Source: Unio delphinus
Taxonomy: Eukaryota > Mollusca > Bivalvia > Unionida > Unionidae
Length of the DNA: 64,000 nt
Reading direction: 5' to 3'
Assembly (NCBI GenBank): GCA_029339505.1
Contig: JAQISU010000182.1
Location: 3,122,001-3,186,000, forward strand
Part shown: positions 1-9,753 of the stretch, in pieces
How positions within the stretch are numbered: position 1 is the stretch's first letter
How the letters are laid out: the number at the start of each line of letters is the position of its first letter
Program-made: the position numbers and the translations under genes
Notes under the pieces: model-generated
The model's input: the letters and a program-made list of their open reading frames with translations, nothing else
Told to the model about the DNA's origin: nothing
Database searches by the model: none

Positions 1-1306
1 GACGGGTTACACGGGCTCTGAAGTGTATATCAACGACAGATTGTCTTGTTAAATCAAGATGTTCCAGCGAAAAGTAATAAATCGGATAGAGGCTTTTGAA
101 ATCCCATTGTGATATTTGCAAACCGGTATCCACATTTTGATCACGTGCCATAAATGACAACAGGTTATGATAGACACGTGCAATATGATTTTGACCGTAA
201 TCAAGTTGCACATCTTCAGATGGTTCCTGTTGTCCGTTTATTCTCAGTTAGACTTCATTAACACCTAACTGATCAAATATCATATGACTTCGTTGTTGAT
301 TACCAACTCGCGCAGCATTCTGTAATGCAATAAATATATGACGTGGAGCTGAAACCCCTTGTTTTGATGCCAGGTGCCATGTGAATGTACCATCAACATT
401 GTCTTGTTTAGTATCCGTAGTCACTGATAACCAACTCAATAACGACTTTCCTCCTTGGTCCATAAATGATAACAATTTTTCTTCTGCTGTGATTGATGGA
501 GTTAACACTGGCATCCACAATGATAGTTTTGTTAAAACGACTTTACCATCAGGAACAGCAGCATCACGCCATATTGCATCATTATCAGTACCCTTTCGTA
601 CAAGCGCTACTGTGTGTTTAGCTCCATAAATAACTTTTCGGACGTTTCTACAGAATCCGAATATATGATGCAGTGGAATTGCACATGAACATTGTCGACG
701 CTGTCCTTGTAATGTTGCTACACGTGTTGCAAATCCTAGATTGTAATTAGTAATAGTATTTATGACATCAAATTCAGCAGGTGGTCTTACATATCCGGCT
801 GGTGCTGGATCAAGTGCTGTAGCTCGTGTTGCCTTGACTCTAGAATACTGGTTGTGTTCAGGGTGATCAGTAATATCCTTTGCAAACATCATAGATGGAC
901 CCGCTGATCTTGAATAATCATCAGAATATCTTGCTAACCCTATGATTGTTGTAGCCACATCAACTTCACGGTCAATGGATTCAATTTCTTTTCCATCAAT
1001 GAGATATCTAGCGCTTTCAAATAACGCCATGATACCGTTATTAACAAAACCAACTCGGGTAGTTGGGCTAATGTCATATGGAGGATCATTATGAACAGCA
1101 TCATTTGTTACAAGTTCTCCTTCTACTTCAATAAACGCTTCACAAGGCAAAAAGTATTTACTGGTATCATGAACTTGAAGTTCAATTCGTGATCGGAGAT
1201 CTGGTTGTACTGCGTGATAAGAATAAAATTGAAAATCGCGTACAGAATCATCTTTACGCACTGGGGCATCCATATCAAATGCTGGATCAGATGACCTTTT
1301 GAACAT
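1..1306 (-). pseudogene. Major capsid protein (double jelly-roll type), partial, one premature stop
   Basis: The reading frame starts at 1306 and matches the 465-residue capsid protein of copy C, with the conserved FVNNGIMALFESARYLIDG segment near residue 88. A TAA codon at 248-250 ends the frame after 352 residues. Recognisable capsid sequence continues in the same frame to base 1, so the gene is broken by a nonsense codon rather than naturally short. The region between about residues 145 and 190 differs strongly from copies C and D and is likely a surface loop. The C-terminal end lies beyond the window. The family assignment rests on overall pattern and gene context. Confidence 0.85.
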
Positions 1307-1360
1307 TTTATTCTATTTATCAGAGTCTAAATCGGATTTTCCATTTCATCGTGAAAAACG

Positions 1361-1807
1361 CTAGCGTTTTCGCCGTGGTTTTTTAAAGCCACTTCCTGCT
1401 ATCATGTTTGCTGTCATGTTATTTTGGTCCTCTTGATTTACCATCGACGCTAGTTTTTCATCTACTGCGTTATTTATAATTTTACTGACACTCGCAGGCA
1501 TCTCTGCTGTAGATGGCAATGGTACCTGTTTCTCTTTTCGTCTCACTAATGATGTTATTTTATCCTTCGCAGTTGAAAACGCTTTCCCGGCAAGATCTCC
1601 AACAGTACTAATACCCTTATCACGAATAACATCAATGGCTATCATTCCTAGTTGTTTAGTTAACGGCATCACTTTTGGGGCCGTTCTTGAAAAGAATCCT
1701 AAAATGGTCTTGCCGAGGCCATCTCCGTAGTATGCTCTATAAACTGGAAACCGTGAATTAACTACATAGACGAGGGTTGGTTTATCATGATTGTAGTGTA
1801 CGATCAT
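1361..1807 (-). CDS. pVI-like virion protein with amphipathic helix
   Basis: A 148-residue protein, open throughout. An N-terminal part with YYGDGLG is followed by an amphipathic Ala/Lys-rich stretch (about residues 28-75), and the C-terminus is strongly basic. Size, the GDGLG plus amphipathic helix pattern and position beside the capsid gene fit the minor virion proteins of Polinton-like viruses that resemble adenovirus pVI; this is inference. An IAGSG motif near the C-terminus fits an adenovirus-type protease site. The stop codon lies inside a 16-bp palindrome (1355-1370). Homologues are at 43101-43550 and 55792-56241. Confidence 0.7.
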   Translation of the reverse strand: MIVHYNHDKPTLVYVVNSRFPVYRAYYGDGLGKTILGFFSRTAPKVMPLTKQLGMIAIDVIRDKGISTVGDLAGKAFSTAKDKITSLVRRKEKQVPLPSTAEMPASVSKIINNAVDEKLASMVNQEDQNNMTANMIAGSGFKKPRRKR

Positions 1808-1840
1808 TATTATAAAACCAATAGTGTTTTCAATTGTTAT

Positions 1841-2799
1841 TTAATCGCTATGATACCCATTTGCTAACTCGTCAATGAAATCTCGATATGTTTTGATATC
1901 CATGATACCGCGGCAAATAACCGTTTACAGATATCAGCTGCTTCATTAATTATTTCTGGAGAGTTATTTCCAGCTCGTTTTCCTCCGATGAGAACATCTA
2001 ATCGTGATATATCATTGATAACACTATCAGGACAAGTGTTTCCAATCCTTGGATTTCCTAATCCACTTCCGCTATAACCAGTTGCTTCATCTAGTTTGTC
2101 TGTATCCGTGGTTTGTAAATAATCAAGAGTATCATCATCATCAGGTGGTAGTTGTTGTTTTTTAGGTGAAAAAGATATTTTCTTTGCAGGTTGCTGTCGC
2201 TTTCTTTGCAATCTTGGCGGTTTTTGTTGTTGTTTAAACTCTTCGTATTGCTTATACACGTGATCCACCATCCTGATATATTCAATGTATGATGCACTAT
2301 CTGTCTTTTTTTGACTTTTTCCAGTTTTGATTTTATAGAATATATCAGCCCAGTGAGTGAAATTCTTAACAAACTTATGATGTTCTGGTTTCAACATTTT
2401 TTTTCTGTCTTCATAGGACGTAACAACAAGCGTAGGAATTTCTGTTGGATCAGTCTCATCAATTGCTGCTAACCCTTCTTCGTTAAATCTCATGCGTAAA
2501 TCATCTACTGTTCTCTTTGATTCTATTTGTTTTGTTTGTTCAGTTTTCGCTGCTATTTTTTCAAGTTCACCAATAACAGATTTTCCCGTCTCGGGACCAT
2601 CTCCCAGTAAAGCACGCTCTACCCCTTTCGTTGCTGTGGTTACTGGTTTAAACAACTCTTCAGATCCCGCAGCAAAATCAGTTTGTAAACTCTGTCGTTG
2701 TTGCAGTTTATTTCTTACAGAGTCGCGAATTGGTATAAATTTCTTAATCGCATCTTGTCGCTCACGAGCCAATCGGGTCGTTAATGCTTCATTGACCAT
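1841..2799 (-). pseudogene. Conserved structural-block protein, C-terminal frameshift
   Basis: Homologue of the 318-residue protein of copy C. It is open from 2799 to 1864 (311 residues), but the last about 20 residues are read in a shifted frame after about 1910; the homologous C-terminus continues in another frame to a TAA at 1841-1843. The sequence is charged, coiled-coil-like in the middle, Lys/Gln-rich around residues 195-215, and has a Gly/Ser segment (GYSGSGLG) before a short C-terminal domain. Function is unknown; position beside capsid genes suggests a virion component. A 30-bp leader upstream (2800-2829) is shared with other structural genes. Confidence 0.7.
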
Positions 2800-3006
2800 T
2801 ATTTGAAATCAGAAACCATTTTTCAATTGTAAAACAATTTTCCCCATCGATGATTCCATCCTTAACGGTCCAATTTTTTATTGCTGTGAAATATTTTTAT
2901 TTTCGCAGTGTGAAATATTTTCACTGATTCAATCAAAAAATGACAAAAAAAATGAAAATCTCAAGGAGATTTTACTGTCTGACAAAATCTTTTGAGGGCC
3001 GGTCAA

Positions 3007-3363
3007 TCAAAATAGTTCATTTTCTTGAATTAACGCTCGTAAGTTTCTAATTTTAGAATTAACTTCCTTTTTCAATTCATATTCGTTACCCAATTCTTTT
3101 CGTATTCCTTCCACGATAGTATATAACGGAACAAACACATCTACTTCACTGGAAAATGCAAGAGAGTCTCGAATAGAATTTTGAATTTTTTTGATGAGTG
3201 CATATTTCTTTGGTAACATATACTTGTTAGTGCTAACTCCGTATTCTATATCCTGAAAATCCGACTTGATTTGATCAGGATTTAACCCATCTGACAATTT
3301 AATATTCTGATTTTTCAATTTTGCAATTTCAACTATGATGCTATTCATAATTTCAGAATTCAT
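3007..3363 (-). CDS. Conserved small protein of unknown function
   Basis: A 118-residue acidic/basic helical protein starting MNSEIMNS, with homologues at 41551-41907 and 57589-57969 at the same place in each element, between the HNH region and the structural block. I see no signal peptide, membrane segment or metal-binding motif. The best-conserved part is around residues 40-60 (NKYMLPKKYALIKKIQNS) and a C-terminal Lys/Glu-rich helix. Conservation in three copies supports a real gene; I do not recognise the family. Confidence 0.75.
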   Translation of the reverse strand: MNSEIMNSIIVEIAKLKNQNIKLSDGLNPDQIKSDFQDIEYGVSTNKYMLPKKYALIKKIQNSIRDSLAFSSEVDVFVPLYTIVEGIRKELGNEYELKKEVNSKIRNLRALIQENELF

Positions 3364-3424
3364 ATATGATAATACATATTTCTAATTCATTTTTCAAAAA
3401 TAAATGAGCCGTTAATATTTTAAA

Positions 3425-4671
3425 AATTCAGTCTGTATATATAAATATATTTTTTAAAATTAATTCTGTATATATAAATATATTTTTTAAAAATTCAGTC
3501 TGTATATATAAATATATTTTTTAAAATTAATTCTGTATATATAAATATATTTTTAAAATTAATTCTGTATATATAAATATATTTTTTAAAATTAATTCTG
3601 TATATATAAATATATTTTTTAAAAATTCAGTCTGTATAATAAATATATTTTTTAAAATTAATTCTGTATATATAAATATATTTTTTAAAATTAATTCTGT
3701 ATATATAAATATATTTTTTAAAATTAATTCTGTATATATAAATATATTTTTTAAAATTAATTCTGTATATATAAATATATTTTTTAAAATTAATTCTGTA
3801 TATATAAATATATTTTTTAAAATTAATTCTGTATATATAAATATATTTTTTAAAATTAATTCTGTATATATAAATATATTTTTTAAAAATTCAGTCTGTA
3901 TCTATAAATATATTTTTTAAAATTAATTCTGTATATATAAATATATTTTTTAAAATTAATTCTGTATATATAAATATATTTTTTAAAATTAATTCTGTAT
4001 ATATAAATATATTTTTTAAAATTAATTCTGTATATATAAATATATTTTTAAAAAATTCAGTCTAAATATATAAATATATTTTTAAAATTAATTCTGTATA
4101 TATAAATATATTTTTTAAAATTAATCCTGTATATATAAATATATTTTTTAAAATTAATTCTGTATATATAAATATATTTTTAAAAATTCAGTCTGTATAT
4201 ATAAATATATTTTTTAAAATTAATTCTGTATATATAAATATATTTTTTAAAATTAATTCTGTATATATAAATATATTTTTTAAAATTAATTCTGTATATA
4301 TAAATATATTTTTTAAAAATTCAGTCTGTATATATAAATATATTTTTTAAAATTAATTCTGTATATATAAATATATTTTTTAAAATTAATTCTGTATATA
4401 TAAATATATTTTTTAAAATTAATTCTGTATATATAAATATATTTTTTAAAATTAATTCTGTATATATAAATATATTTTTTAAAAATTCAGTCTGTATATA
4501 TAAATATATTTTTTAAAATTAATTCTGTATATATAAATATATTTTTTAAAATTAATCCTGTATATATAAATATATTTTTTAAAATTAATTCTGTATATAT
4601 AAATATATTTTTAAAAATTCAGTCTGTATATGTAAATATATTTTTTAAAATTAATTCTGTATATATAAATA
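3425..4671. repeat. AT-rich tandem array, about 32-bp unit
   Basis: About 39 head-to-tail copies of a unit reading roughly TTAATTCTGTATATATAAATATATTTTTTAAAA, with a recurring variant carrying AAATTCAGTCTG. It lies inside copy A between the small conserved gene and the zinc-finger gene. The same position in copy C has no array and in copy D holds unrelated repeats. There is no coding content. The higher-order alternation of the two unit types suggests block duplication. Confidence 0.95.
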
Positions 4672-5239
4672 TAAATGGAGACAAAAATAAATATCAACCA
4701 TGATGAGCGATTATCAGTCATTTGGCCCCCTTGATATAGGCCGTTTTGGTTCTATTTGCATTCATTGGGTCCCTTATTAGGCCTTTGTGTCTTTCATAGG
4801 GTCCTTTGTTAGAGCATTTTTCTGTTTCTGTTTTATATCAGAATGTTTTTTTTTTGTTTTTGCTCTTTGAGATATGACCCTATGACCGTTTCTATTAGCC
4901 TATAATTCATTCTGGGGTTACCCAATGTGCATCCAAACCTTTTTTTGGCCGGTAATTCATTTTGAACACCATACGGGGCTACCCAAATGTGACGGAGAGC
5001 TAATTACATCCATGGATGTTATTTTTTTTAGGGCATTTATGTGTTTACACATTCAACATGCAACCCATGAAATCAAATTCATGGTTGCGTAAGTTGTCAA
5101 AAACCGACAACCCACCGCTACCGTAAATTTGATAGCATGGGTTTGCATGTTATGTGAATGTAAAAAACAGAGGGGGATGCCTTCCGCCCCTCAATTAAAT
5201 AGAAAAAAATACATCCAACCGTTTCACCATCAGACAATT

Positions 5240-5325
5240 GTCTGCTATGGGGCGCGAACATGTGAAGAATAATTGTCTGGATTTACAAGCCTAACACGAT
5301 ACCGTTAGACCACTGTTCACGTCTA
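5240..5325 (-). repeat. tRNA-like sequence, probable SINE head or tRNA pseudogene
   Basis: On the minus strand a good pol III A-box (TGGTCTAACGG) is followed about 50 bases later by a weak B-box (TGTTCGCGCCC). The stretch ACAGTGGTCTAACGGTATCG resembles the 5' part of a tRNA. No intact cloverleaf is evident, so a functional tRNA gene is unlikely; a tRNA-derived SINE remnant is the simplest reading. Confidence 0.4.
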
Positions 5326-5429
5326 TAAAAAATAACGTTTTTTAACGTATATATGTTGTAACTATTCATATGGTATATAAAGGGAATTAATACATCAATC
5401 CGCAAGGTATGCTATTTTATTTTCTTGAA

Positions 5430-5810
5430 TTACTTATTAATGGTGTTTCACAGTATTTAAATGAGACAGCATATTTGACTTAAACACTAAAACAAAGAAT
5501 ATAATTGTTTGAAAACATTTCTTTTCTTGCAAAACAATGCCCAGCGCTGAATCACAATACCCATTAAACAAGTTAACACAATCTAAGGGAGAAAGTATAC
5601 ACGTGTGTTATCCTGTAACGCCTGCATCTCCGGATCACATCCTATGTTTATGAAATACGCATTAATCGCACGTGACACAGAATATTTGACTTAAACACTA
5701 AAAAAAAAGAAATATTTTCTTTTCCTATAAAACAATACTCAGAAGCTAAATCACAATGATAACTCCCTTGGTTATATCATTTAAGAGTTGTCTCCCTTGG
5801 TGTTATAGAC
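5430..5810. repeat. Dispersed repeat with AAGGGAGA / TCTCCCTT ends (MITE-like)
   Basis: Shares sequence with 58990-59245 in copy D, including CTAAGGGAGA on one side and TCTCCCTTGGTGTTATA on the other. AAGGGAGATAACTC-type inverted motifs are, as far as I recall, common in molluscan interspersed repeats. In copy A this repeat abuts and removes most of the HNH gene. Boundaries are approximate. Confidence 0.5.
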
Positions 5811-5811
5811 A

Positions 5812-5901
5812 CATACGAAAATCGAATTTTCTGATAATACCATTACGGAATGCTTCATAATTAACAAGCACGGAGGGGTGAGGTCTGAATTCTTGGTTCA
5901 T
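5812..5901 (-). pseudogene. HNH homing-type endonuclease, N-terminal remnant
   Basis: Only the first about 20 codons remain recognisable (MNQEFRPHP, then NYEA), matching the starts of the endonuclease genes at 41015-41506 and 59246-59749. The frame then runs into the repeat at 5430-5810 and stops. The catalytic HNH segment is absent, so this is a dead fragment. It shows that the gene was ancestrally present in the copy A lineage. Confidence 0.75.
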
Positions 5902-5914
5902 TTGTATAATAACA

Positions 5915-6256
5915 CTATTTTTCTAATTCATTGTTTGGTTTAATTATAAGTCTCTGTATATAATCTTGAGCAGTCTTTATTAGTTTGTCATCGTTGGGGT
6001 CAATGGCAGTATTTTTTATTCTTTTATCATAATAGCGTTTTAGTTCCCTGTATCGTTTGCCGCCACACATAACGCATAATTGCGACCTCCCCCTGACCCC
6101 AACCCCACATTGAATACAGGGTAACGGACCAAGGCTTCCACGACGAAAGCTTTGCATATGATACCAACAGAATTCATTTCTGCATGATTTGTTACACGGT
6201 GTCACTGATCCAATCATAAGCCATTTGCAATGATTCATTATACTTAAATCTTTCAT
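5915..6256 (-). CDS. Zinc-finger protein, two metal-binding clusters
   Basis: A 113-residue protein; homologues begin at the internal MNHCKWLM (6238), which may be the true start. The first cluster has Cys/His spaced as HC-x(10)-PCNKSC-x4-FC-x2-H, and the second is a zinc ribbon CIQCG...LCVMCGGKRY. The C-terminus is basic then acidic. It is transcribed divergently from the polymerase-helicase gene with only 24 bp between starts, so a replication or transcription-control role is plausible but unproven. Copies are at 40620-41000 (with a stop), 59761-60108 (open) and a fragment at 12112-12195. Confidence 0.75.
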   Translation of the reverse strand: MKDLSIMNHCKWLMIGSVTPCNKSCRNEFCWYHMQSFRRGSLGPLPCIQCGVGVRGRSQLCVMCGGKRYRELKRYYDKRIKNTAIDPNDDKLIKTAQDYIQRLIIKPNNELEK

Positions 6257-6280
6257 TTAAATACTTGTTTTAATTATAGT
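6257..6280. promoter_or_regulatory. Short divergent intergenic region, zinc-finger / polymerase
   Basis: Only 24 bases separate the two divergent start codons, and they are AT-only in character (TTTAAATACTTGTTTTAATTATA). The equivalent segment is kept in copies B, C and D; in D it has been expanded by an (AT)n tract. Whatever drives both genes must sit here or inside the coding sequences. Confidence 0.4.
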
Positions 6281-9200
6281 ATGGAGGAGTTCGAGAGATT
6301 ATCGAAAATTAAGCCCTGGAAAAGTGTTCAATTCAATCTTGATAGAGTTTCTGATACACCAAAGAATAAAATTCTTGATAGAACCTTGATTAGTAAAATC
6401 AGAGACTGTTTTAATGAATTCAAGCGTGATGGGGCAGCTCATTGTTGGTCAACATTTCGAATTGATGGTGTTGTTGACGCTACCATGAATGATGAAAAAG
6501 CAGCAGTGATAATCTCACGTCTTGGGGAAGAAAGAAATTTTTTTCGAATAAAATTCCTTATCCATGATAATGGAAAATGGATCATTAGGGACAAATACGA
6601 GCCTATTCTTAAGGACAAAAAAACTGTCACTGTGACTCAGGATTCAAAACCAGGAATTTTGACTGGACTTGATAAACCCTACTACGAAAGATCTTATCCT
6701 GTCACAGTAGTTGTTTACGGGATATATCCGCTCAATGAAAAACCTGATATTTCAAAACTAGCACCCATGAAATATTCGACAGGGCTCAATTGTGTAGCAA
6801 CACGAATAATGGAACACTTCACAAATGCGTCCCGGGGAAATAAACTAACTGATCTAAGACGAAAAAAAATAACCGAATGGGAACTGACAGTGAAACAGCA
6901 TGGGGCAACAATTCAAGATATAGCCAAATTAGAAACATCATTGAGATTTCCAATATCGGTAAGGACAATCACCGGAGAAGTATTATACGAATCGAAATAT
7001 AAATCACAGGGAGCTCCCATTGAAATTATTGATCATAACGCACACGCGTGGTCATCTGCAGTAACAATATTCCCACGGGATAGAACCGTAAAATATCTGT
7101 TTGGAACCGAAGAGTTTTTTTCAGAGCAGAAATTATTTGATGCTATTTACCATTTGAGTAAAAACGATTCTGTGTCAGTGTGGCTATTTCATAGTACTTC
7201 AGACGAAGATTGTAGATTTGATCAGTTTGTAAGGCCTAACGGAGAATTGTACCGTACTGAAGAACTGCATAATCAAATGAAACAACTAGCTAGTGAGTTT
7301 TCTCCCCAGAGTTCTCTGGGGGAAGACAACGATCAATTATTAGCAAACTGTTTTACAGTACCATCAGTTGCAGCACATTTTGCTAGAAAGAAAAACGCGT
7401 GGAAACTAACCCGAAGTGAGTTCTTATCAGATGTCAAATTGTCCTGTCTTGAATACAGCCATGGAGGATTATGGAACACAAAATACACCGCTGAAACCGT
7501 TATTTCAGTTGATATGATTGCATGTTATCCAGGAAGTTTTCTTGGGTATGGAGAGTGTGAGAAATATTTCAAACGATTTGGACACCCTACACACGAAATG
7601 ACCCGTGTTGCTATTAATGGACCACTGCCACATTTCGATTTAACCGGATTCGCTTGTGTAGTATCATTTGAAATGGCTGAAGGACTTCATCCGTGTAGTT
7701 ATCTTTGGATTGGTAAACACATGTCTGAAAAACACTGGATGCCAATAGTGTTATTACGGTATATGCTTGATTGTAAGATGTTAAAATCATTAATTGTCAG
7801 TGAAGCAATTATATCCTATCGAGCACAGAAATCAGTCTGGTTACCACAACCTGATCTAGAAAAAATAATTAGCGAAGAGCGAAAACTGTTTCCTGATTTT
7901 AATGAACAACAAATCATGGATTGGTCCAGACAGTTATTTGAAATCAGAAACAATGAAGCAAAAGATCTTGGACGAAGAATAATCGGTAAATTTACCCAAG
8001 GTGGCAAAGATGATAATACGAGATATTCTTCACGATTGATTATAGACAATGCTGAATACGATTTTGTAATCAAAGATTTAACGAATAGGGGCTTATATGT
8101 CAATCGTAAGGACGCATTTCTGTCCGATGGAACCAAATTGGGTACAATTGTTACTTACACTGATGGATACCATCCGCAGTACACACATTTGAGAGCTTCT
8201 ATGCTTGGTTATGCTTCTATTAATTTATTTTCAATGATCAATAGATTTCCTACCACCGCAGTTAGAGTTGCTACTGACTCATTTTACATAAATAGCAAAA
8301 TGGCTGATTTTAAGGCTACTGGCAACGAGAATTGGGGGTCATGGAGAATTAAGAAGGAAATGCTTCATGATTATATTCCATCAGCAGATGTTACCATTGA
8401 AAATAATTACTTAGAAAGCAATCAGTGTTCAGAATTTTCTAGTGCACCACCGATTTCTGATCCAATCTGTAGATATAAAACAGTTTATTTAAACGGCTGT
8501 GGCGGGTCAGGAAAAACAACCCGGGCAATTGAGTTATATCGTGGGAAATCAAACATGATTGTGCTAACACCAACTCATAGACTTGCAAGAGAAATGATAC
8601 AGAGAGGGGTAAATGCCTGCACTTATCACAGCTTTTTCCGATGGAAGGGAGATAAATGGACTCCTGAGCGCATGGGAGAGAAATTTATTCCTGAAATCAT
8701 GTTTTGGGATGAAATAGACACAGTGTCAGAAGATGTCTTAAAAATATTTCTTGAGTGGTTGTTATTGAAGAATACAAAAATCGTCATGTGCGGTGATCAC
8801 AGTCAACCACCGCCATTTGTCGGTGCATCTCCCCATGAATGGCTAAAGGGTTTTGTAGACTATTATGAAGAAATTGATACCGATCATAGATCACTTGATA
8901 ATGAATTAAAAGAATTTAAGAAACTAATTAGATTACAACCGGATAAAATCCAGTGTGAAATAGCCCGTGAAATAATTTCGGAAACTCCCATGAATGAGTT
9001 TTGGGAAGCGTGGAGACCAAATGATTTAATCATTGCAAGTAGAAAAATAGTCAGGGACACACTTCAGATGAAGTTATTTGAATTGCATAAACAAAAATTT
9101 GCAACACTTCCAGTACCGTTATGTTATAGGCCATCAGATACACGAAAACAGAACATCGAAGTTGATATTCCAGGACCAAAATCCGAAGGATTTCAAAGAC

Positions 9201-9568
9201 AGATTCTCGTATTAAATGATATTGTGCTGGTTGATATCAATGTCGTTGAAGATGCATTGCGTGCTAATAAATCCCCATGGACGGTAGGTTATGCAGCAAC
9301 AATACACTCTTCACAGGGATTGACTATATCGGATATAACTGTTTGGAAAATAGATAATCGCATAGAATGGTCGAATTTAGTCTATCTCGCAGTGTCTAGA
9401 GTACGAAAAATAAATCAACTTCGAAGAATTGTCTTCGATGATGAAATCATTGGTGGCGATGATGAAATCATTGGTGATGATAATGATATTATTGATAAAA
9501 AACTCTCCGGTTACAAACAACAAGACAAAAAAAAAAACAACGAGAATTTGATATTGATGCTGAATTAA
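6281..9568 (+). CDS. Family-B DNA polymerase palm fused to SF1 helicase
   Basis: A 1095-residue replication protein. An N-terminal region of about 400 residues has no motif I recognise. PolB-type motifs follow: motif A with D411 and CYP, a motif-B-like segment GRRIIGKFTQGG (564-575), and motif C with TDS (D666). The C-terminal third is an SF1 helicase: Walker A GCGGSGKTT (739-747), Walker B WDE (D810, E811), motif III GDHSQPPP (838), TIHSSQG (1007-1013) and a VAVSR-like motif VI. Protein-primed replication is expected from the terminal inverted repeats but no priming motif is seen. Ordinary Polintons encode PolB without a fused helicase. The frame ends just after a run of 11 A; an HNH domain follows in another frame. 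Confidence 0.9.
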   Translation: MEEFERLSKIKPWKSVQFNLDRVSDTPKNKILDRTLISKIRDCFNEFKRDGAAHCWSTFRIDGVVDATMNDEKAAVIISRLGEERNFFRIKFLIHDNGKWIIRDKYEPILKDKKTVTVTQDSKPGILTGLDKPYYERSYPVTVVVYGIYPLNEKPDISKLAPMKYSTGLNCVATRIMEHFTNASRGNKLTDLRRKKITEWELTVKQHGATIQDIAKLETSLRFPISVRTITGEVLYESKYKSQGAPIEIIDHNAHAWSSAVTIFPRDRTVKYLFGTEEFFSEQKLFDAIYHLSKNDSVSVWLFHSTSDEDCRFDQFVRPNGELYRTEELHNQMKQLASEFSPQSSLGEDNDQLLANCFTVPSVAAHFARKKNAWKLTRSEFLSDVKLSCLEYSHGGLWNTKYTAETVISVDMIACYPGSFLGYGECEKYFKRFGHPTHEMTRVAINGPLPHFDLTGFACVVSFEMAEGLHPCSYLWIGKHMSEKHWMPIVLLRYMLDCKMLKSLIVSEAIISYRAQKSVWLPQPDLEKIISEERKLFPDFNEQQIMDWSRQLFEIRNNEAKDLGRRIIGKFTQGGKDDNTRYSSRLIIDNAEYDFVIKDLTNRGLYVNRKDAFLSDGTKLGTIVTYTDGYHPQYTHLRASMLGYASINLFSMINRFPTTAVRVATDSFYINSKMADFKATGNENWGSWRIKKEMLHDYIPSADVTIENNYLESNQCSEFSSAPPISDPICRYKTVYLNGCGGSGKTTRAIELYRGKSNMIVLTPTHRLAREMIQRGVNACTYHSFFRWKGDKWTPERMGEKFIPEIMFWDEIDTVSEDVLKIFLEWLLLKNTKIVMCGDHSQPPPFVGASPHEWLKGFVDYYEEIDTDHRSLDNELKEFKKLIRLQPDKIQCEIAREIISETPMNEFWEAWRPNDLIIASRKIVRDTLQMKLFELHKQKFATLPVPLCYRPSDTRKQNIEVDIPGPKSEGFQRQILVLNDIVLVDINVVEDALRANKSPWTVGYAATIHSSQGLTISDITVWKIDNRIEWSNLVYLAVSRVRKINQLRRIVFDDEIIGGDDEIIGDDNDIIDKKLSGYKQQDKKKNNENLILMLN

Positions 9569-9753
9569 TAATCACTTTGAAGCAACAACAAAATAATCAT
9601 TGCGCAAGTTGCAATTGTATAATGCGTTGGCAGTATTCGGATAAGGATCCTCGCCAATTCACCGTTGACAGAAAAAATAACAATCTCGGTCATGTCAGAA
9701 ATAATGTGATGTTGACTTGTCTTGAGTGCAATAGACGCAAGGGTGCTAGTTAA
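9544..9753 (+). pseudogene. C-terminal HNH domain, out of frame with the polymerase-helicase
   Basis: In a frame different from the preceding gene there are 69 codons with CASC, a DRKNN...GH..NNV core and a closing CLECN before a TAA at 9751-9753. This is the pattern of an HNH nuclease with a zinc-binding Cys4 site. The frame is open upstream back to the A-run at about 9527-9537, and it has no ATG before the first Cys pair. The same domain sits at the same place in copies B, C and D. It is either a domain lost by frameshift or one reached by recoding. Confidence 0.75.

Larger units (their letters stand above)
4672..5810. other. Non-coding insert in copy A with inverted repeats and host-type repeats
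   Basis: I find no gene here. There is an imperfect inverted repeat (about 5047-5068 against 5136-5162, ACATTCA...CATGCAA...CCCATG), a tRNA-like stretch (5240-5325), and at 5430-5810 a repeat related to 58990-59245 of copy D whose ends carry AAGGGAGA and TCTCCCTTGGTGTTATA. These look like small host transposable elements accumulated inside copy A. Confidence 0.6.
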
